Assembly (NCBI GenBank): GCA_027080545.1 | Contig: JALWRV010000247.1 | Span: 1-18,976 of the forward strand | Length of the DNA: 18,976 bases | Direction of reading: 5' to 3' | Source of the DNA: Parvularculaceae bacterium | Lineage (GTDB): Bacteria > Pseudomonadota > Alphaproteobacteria > Caulobacterales > Parvularculaceae | In this document: positions 16,201 through 18,976 of the stretch, one piece after another | Layout: each line of letters opens with the position of its first letter | Position numbering within the stretch: the first letter of the stretch is position 1 | Program-made: the position numbers and the translations under genes | The notes under the pieces: model-generated | Told to the model about the DNA's origin: nothing | What the model saw: only the letters and a program-made list of their open reading frames with translations | The model's database searches: none

Positions 16201-16951
16201 CAAAGTCGGTGGCCACAAGGTTTATCTCCATACGGGTGAGTTTGATGATGGGGAATTGGGTGAAATATTCATCGACATGCATAAGGAAGGTGCGGCCTTT
16301 CGCTCATTGATGAATAATTTTGCCATCGCTGTATCATTAGGGCTGCAATATGGGGTGCCACTGGAAGAATTTGCCGATGCCTATCTGTTTACCCGCTTCG
16401 AACCGGCCGGACCGGTACAAGGCAATGATCAGATTAAAAACGCCACCTCTATTCTCGACTATATTTTCCGCGAGCTCGCCATTTCCTATCTTGGTCGCGA
16501 TGAGCTGGCCCACCATAGCGGGACCGATGAAGGTTTTGATGCCATTGGCAGCGGGGCTGACAATGAAAAAGCCAGCCGAGACGCCTCGCGGCTCATATCC
16601 AAAGGCTATTCCCGTTCTTCGACCATGGACAATCTGGTCATTCTTCGAGGAGGCGAATTTGACCGGCTGCGTCAGGCATCAAGTGGTGACTTTATCCCGG
16701 CGAATGAGCAAGAACCGACGGAGCCCAAATCTATCCCGGCCCCGCCCAAGGCTGCCGATAATCCATCATCAGCGGCCCCTGCAGGCAAACTTGCAACCCC
16801 AAAAAGCGACGACACTGACAGGCTGGCGCAACAGGCTCGCGCCAAAGGCTATGAAGGCGATGCCTGTCCGGAATGTGGGCAATTTACATTAGTGCAATCC
16901 GGCACCTGCATGTCTTGCGACAGTTGCGGCACCACCACGGGCTGTTCCTAA
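13235..16951 (+). CDS. nrdJ: Vitamin B12-dependent (class II) ribonucleoside-diphosphate reductase
   Basis: The 1,238-residue enzyme reduces ribonucleotides to deoxyribonucleotides with adenosylcobalamin as radical source, so it works with or without oxygen. Length fits the long proteobacterial NrdJ form. The N-terminal half holds APNSPQWFNTGL and the HACF cysteine C209 (first redox Cys). NPCSE (481-485) supplies the thiyl-radical Cys C483 with N481 and E485, and C494 in DTACNLASIN is the second redox Cys. LLAPTGTIGLL and NLFCCGAMSLEGAP follow. The C-terminal tail has a CPECG - CMSCDSCG - GC cluster (C1211, C1214, C1225, C1228, C1231, C1237), typical of the zinc and thiol-shuttle tail. AGG lies 7 nt before ATG. 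The start is supported by a conserved N-terminus and a stop (TAG) two codons upstream in frame. Control is probably by NrdR. Confidence 0.97.
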   Translation: MQIKPHFTRQRGPYDDIAFVDSVFHTAHRPGQVPESHPLLVPDFWSQTAVEIMGSKYCRKRGVPKTTKAVVEEAVPDFLWRHVPDETALAKLPPQQRYGAEQDASAVFDRLAGAWAYHGWRGGYFSNEQEARTYFDEMRYLLAHQFVAPNSPQWFNTGLHWAYGIGADTENTKTQNHQTPTSGHVTTDHKSGALIVVPNPYEYPQVHACFIQSVSDDLLGTGGIMDLITRETRLFKYGSGTGSNFSALRGEGEPLSGGGISSGLLSFLRVADVAAGAIKSGGVTRRAAKMVILDIDHPDIEAFIDWKPEEEMKVAALVTGSAHLSKHINAILSACDGEEDTRFDLDHNASLKQAVIAAKRAELPDGLIERALQWAKQGFRTMKIDRYDIDWQGEAYRSVFGQNANNSIRVTNKFLDAVKQDKEWDLIRRTDGTVAKTVSAAALWQKVNEAVWMCADPGVQFHDTINEWHTCTADGAITASNPCSEYMFLNDTACNLASINLLKFLRDEEAGSRVGFDVEGFVHVCRLMTLTLEISVMMASFPSPEIAKNSWAYRTLGLGFANLGGLLMSAGLAYDSDEGREMAGAISALMAGAAWHQSALMAQKLGPFDRWAANKDGMMRVLRNHAAAIKGSGLAYEGLTHCPVPLDSSHAPQKNILSAAQKLWAKALKKGAQTGFRNAQVSLLAPTGTIGLLMDCDTTGIEPDFAIVKFKQLAGGGHFKLINQSVPRALKRLGYSNRQITDITHYAVGRGTLEDAPGVNFDLLREEGFGQTQIDALSQSLSTAFDMSFAFNKEVLGENFLRQTLGFDDRQVDQSGYKMLRDLGFSDEDIHMANLFCCGAMSLEGAPHLKAEHLPIFDCATPAGRMGTRSLSIDAHLKMMAVCQPFLCGAISKTVNLPHEASLADCRDTYEKAWQLGLKSIALYRDGSKLSQPLSTALLSKEDLEAAQAGETQTEKARIFAERVVERVIERAPGRRRLPDRRKGYIQKAKVGGHKVYLHTGEFDDGELGEIFIDMHKEGAAFRSLMNNFAIAVSLGLQYGVPLEEFADAYLFTRFEPAGPVQGNDQIKNATSILDYIFRELAISYLGRDELAHHSGTDEGFDAIGSGADNEKASRDASRLISKGYSRSSTMDNLVILRGGEFDRLRQASSGDFIPANEQEPTEPKSIPAPPKAADNPSSAAPAGKLATPKSDDTDRLAQQARAKGYEGDACPECGQFTLVQSGTCMSCDSCGTTTGCS

Positions 16952-16957
16952 TCTCTT

Positions 16958-17431
16958 TTAATTGGAACTTGCAAAGGCTGAGTCCGGCAGTGCTGCGCGA
17001 TATAATTGCTCACAACGGTTTAAGGTGGACGCAAGATAGAGCCCGTCGCTCTCCGCCAGATGCAGATCTATATTCATCTGGGCTTGCGCCGTTTGGCGTA
17101 AAATGGTCGGCATCAGCTCAATTTCCCCATCCTTGAACGGGGTGGTTTCATTCATTTTCAAAATGAATAATGCCCCCAATTGCCGATAGGCCTCAGCGCT
17201 GACAGCGGATTGTGCCCCGCCGATAAGCTCAAATCGCGCTAAGGAAACCGCATAGGCGCAATAGTAGGAAGAAAGCGCCCCGACAAAGCCGGGGGCCTCA
17301 TCGCCAACCGGCTCATAGCCGGATACGTTGGCAATCTCCAGGGGCGGTAGCAAAAAACGGGGGCTTTGAGCCGGTGCGTTTCCATTGAGCATAAATGACA
17401 TAAAAACAGTAAGATAGACAAATATTCTCAT
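16958..17431 (-). CDS. Secreted protein of unknown function
   Basis: From ATG at 17431 the product has 157 residues. A signal peptide (MRIFVYLTVFMSFMLNGNAPAQS, here cut as MRIFVYLTVFMSF then MLNGNAPAQS) suggests export; cleavage after PAQ or APA is likely. The mature part is about 135 residues, mostly helical in character, with two cysteines (in SYYCAYA and LNRCEQ) that could pair in the periplasm. I recognise no family. A longer ATG start at 17473 is in frame, but it adds a non-signal-like leader and lies inside the candidate promoter, so I reject it. GAGG lies 12 nt before the chosen start, which is rather far. It converges on nrdJ with a 6-bp gap and is divergent from the pentapeptide gene. 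It may be lineage-restricted. Confidence 0.65.
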   Translation of the reverse strand: MRIFVYLTVFMSFMLNGNAPAQSPRFLLPPLEIANVSGYEPVGDEAPGFVGALSSYYCAYAVSLARFELIGGAQSAVSAEAYRQLGALFILKMNETTPFKDGEIELMPTILRQTAQAQMNIDLHLAESDGLYLASTLNRCEQLYRAALPDSAFASSN

Positions 17432-17462
17432 ATTCAGTTGAAGCCTCTTTTCGCTGCAAACC

Positions 17463-17492
17463 ACCATAGCCAAGGGATAGTCTAAAGGTCAA
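17463..17492 (-). promoter_or_regulatory. Candidate promoter for the secreted orphan gene
   Basis: On the minus strand TTGACC (17487-17492, 5 of 6) and TATGGT (17463-17468, 4 of 6) are separated by 18 bp. Transcription would begin near 17456, after the longer ATG start and before the preferred one, which supports the shorter protein. Confidence 0.4.
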
Positions 17493-17623
17493 TTGTGATT
17501 AAATTCAGACCATTTGCGTTAACGCTGACTTCAACTATCGGGCCTATAGTTGCGCCTTAATCGTCAAACTGGGGGGCGTGCCACAAATATAAGGTTAATG
17601 GCGCGGATAAGGGAGAAGGCTTC

Positions 17624-18532
17624 ATGTTTAGGATCGCCGCATTGGCGCTGGTGATTGGCCTCATCGGGTTCAGCTTCTATTGGTCGAATGTACCAGAAGA
17701 AGACCGCATTCCCATGCCGGCCCCCATTGCAGCGGCGGCCAGCAGCACTGCCCACATGGTCTCAAATGCCAGCCGTGCTTTTGATCGTGTGGCCGGCCCA
17801 AGCATCCGTCTCGCGTTGCATCGACTTAACGAAAAATGGGCCGAATGGCGCCAGCCAAAAGATGATGGCCGAGAAATTCTCATGGCGATGAATCTTGATC
17901 TGACCGCTACTGACTACACGGCGCGCCATTTACCGGGTGCCGCTTTTACCAATTCAATTTTGCTGGAAGCCAATTTCACCAAAACCTATCTCAGCGCCGC
18001 AGGCTTTGATAGTGTGGAAGCCAGTCATGCTAATTTCACCGATGCCATTTTAACCGGGGCTAGTGCCAAGGGCGCGCAATTTCGCGAAAGCCTGTTTCAG
18101 CGCACGGATCTCAGCCGTTTGGCCGCTCAAGGCTCAGTCTTTGATGGCACCACTATCCATAACAGCGATCTATCGGCCAGCCAGTTTAGCGGGGCCAGCT
18201 TCATTGATAGCGAATGGCAAAATAGCGATGCGGATCGATCTATTTTCTATGCCGCCATATTCACCCGTTCGACCCTGACGGACAGCCAATTCAAACGGGC
18301 CAATTTTGATCGGGCTTTATTTCGGGACGTTACCATCAAGGGCGGCGATTTTACCGGTGCCACTTTTAAAGAGAGTAATTTTTCTGGGGCTAATTTGCTC
18401 GAGGCCCCCCTGACTCAGGAACAGCTTGATGAGGCCTGTGGCGATGATGAAACCCTCTTACCCGAGGGCGCCCAAATCCGCTCTTGCCTAAGTGAGCCGA
18501 TTGAAAATCTCGCAAGCTCTAGTGAAGGGTAG
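17624..18532 (+). CDS. Membrane-anchored pentapeptide-repeat protein
   Basis: The 302-residue protein starts with one hydrophobic segment (about residues 3-20, ALALVIGLIGFSFYW) that acts as a membrane anchor or uncleaved signal. A linker of about 75 residues follows. From about 90 to 265 it has repeated five-residue units of the A(N/D)(L/F)xx type, such as AAFTN, ANFTK, ANFTD, GASAK, SDLSA, ANFDR, GDFTG, SNFSG and ANLLE, expected to form a right-handed quadrilateral beta-helix. The end, LTQEQLDEACGD then LPEGAQ, is common after such repeats. The anchor argues against a Qnr-type gyrase-protecting role. The molecular function is unknown. GGAGAAGG four nt before ATG is a strong ribosome site. 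Its stop codon TAG abuts the aspS stop with no base between. Confidence 0.87.
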   Translation: MFRIAALALVIGLIGFSFYWSNVPEEDRIPMPAPIAAAASSTAHMVSNASRAFDRVAGPSIRLALHRLNEKWAEWRQPKDDGREILMAMNLDLTATDYTARHLPGAAFTNSILLEANFTKTYLSAAGFDSVEASHANFTDAILTGASAKGAQFRESLFQRTDLSRLAAQGSVFDGTTIHNSDLSASQFSGASFIDSEWQNSDADRSIFYAAIFTRSTLTDSQFKRANFDRALFRDVTIKGGDFTGATFKESNFSGANLLEAPLTQEQLDEACGDDETLLPEGAQIRSCLSEPIENLASSSEG

Positions 18533-18976
18533 CTAGCCTTTTTCTTTAATCGGCATTTGCACCTTGATATGAATTTCTTTCAATTGCTGATCATCCGCTG
18601 GTGATGGCGCATTGAGCATCAAGTCTTCCGCCTGTTGATTAAGCGGGAACATGGTAACTTCGCGGATATTTTCTTGATCAGCCAACAGCATCACAATCCG
18701 GTCCACCCCGAAAGCCGCCCCCCCGTGGGGTGGTGCGCCATATTTAAAGGCATTTAACATGCCACCAAACTTGTCTTCGACCACCTCTTTGCCATAGCCG
18801 GCAATTTCAAAGGCTTTATACATAATATCCGGACGATGGTTACGAATAGCCCCAGAGCCAAGCTCATAACCATTGCACACAAGGTCATATTGATTGGCTA
18901 GAATAGCCAGCTTTTGATCGTCGCTGGTGGCCGCTTCCAGCGCTTCTAGACCGCCGCGCGGCATGGAAAACGGATT
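18533..18976 (-). CDS. aspS: Aspartyl-tRNA synthetase, 3' part (truncated by window edge)
   Basis: The last 147 residues of a class II synthetase that charges tRNA-Asp (or, in organisms lacking AsnRS, possibly also tRNA-Asn) are present; the frame is open to the right edge. They begin NPFSMPRGGLEAL, then show YDLVCNGYELGSGAIRNHRP, FEIAGYGKEVVEDKFGGML, and class II motif 3 in HGGAAFGVDRIVMLL, followed by NIREVTMFPLNQQAEDLMLNAPSP. This order and the final PLNQ...DLM...APSP segment are typical of bacterial AspRS. In motif 3 many homologues read HGGIAPGIDR; here it is GAAFGVDR with the arginine intact. An ATG at 18964 is internal, not the start. The catalytic core and anticodon domain lie outside the window. 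Confidence 0.95.
   Translation of the reverse strand, partial: NPFSMPRGGLEALEAATSDDQKLAILANQYDLVCNGYELGSGAIRNHRPDIMYKAFEIAGYGKEVVEDKFGGMLNAFKYGAPPHGGAAFGVDRIVMLLADQENIREVTMFPLNQQAEDLMLNAPSPADDQQLKEIHIKVQMPIKEKG

Noticed and set aside
16350..16892. 180-codon plus-strand ORF inside the nrdJ 3' region
   Set aside because: It is in another frame of nrdJ, rich in Pro, Arg and Met with no domain, and nrdJ is complete over the same stretch.
17514..17550. Promoter for the pentapeptide gene using TTGCGT and TATAGT
   Set aside because: The hexamers are 25 bp apart, which is too far for a sigma-70 promoter, and no better -35 lies at 16-18 bp from TATAGT.

Overview
The window looks like chromosomal DNA of an alphaproteobacterium, probably from a Maricaulales/Hyphomonadales-type or related marine lineage. 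The clues are a class II (B12-dependent) ribonucleotide reductase of about 1,240 residues with a C-terminal cysteine cluster, an NDUFA12-type complex I accessory subunit beside a DUF2155 protein, the order aroQ-accB-accC-aat, a large TonB-dependent receptor (TBDR), and an S9-type peptidase. The order is inferred from gene content, not from a marker phylogeny. I see no tRNA, rRNA, insertion sequence, integrase or CRISPR array, so the window is mostly ordinary core genome with one accessory block at the left.

Layout. Positions 1-789 (minus) hold the 5' part of a secreted S9 prolyl-oligopeptidase-like gene that runs off the left edge. About 880 bp without a convincing gene separates it from the TBDR (1672-4788, plus), which ends in a strong UUCG-capped terminator. 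A PAPS-type sulfotransferase (4945-5778, plus) follows and meets, tail to tail with a 4-bp overlap, a flavin-dependent tryptophan-halogenase family gene (5775-7409, minus). The halogenase lies 38 bp downstream of thiG, which directly abuts thiS, so thiS-thiG-halogenase may be one transcript. Divergent from thiS runs a plus-strand run aroQ-accB-accC-aat (8642-11738). The aat 3' end overlaps by 49 bp the 3' end of a DUF2155 gene, which is transcribed leftward after an NDUFA12 gene (12892-11690). The nrdJ gene (13235-16951, plus) follows a control region with a promoter, a probable pair of NrdR boxes and a possible 19-codon leader ORF. A small secreted orphan protein (minus), a membrane-anchored pentapeptide-repeat protein (plus) and the 3' part of aspS (minus, runs off the right edge) close the window.

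How the genes work together. The core genes serve thiamine thiazole synthesis (thiSG), the shikimate pathway (aroQ), the first step of fatty-acid synthesis (accBC), N-end-rule tagging (aat), respiration (NDUFA12), dNTP supply (nrdJ) and translation (aspS). The accessory block combines an outer-membrane importer with two tailoring enzymes, a sulfotransferase and a halogenase. It is the best candidate here for an undescribed pathway, although its substrate cannot be read from the sequence. A second theme is very tight packing: four convergent gene pairs have 3' ends that overlap or lie within 6 bp, with no visible terminator.
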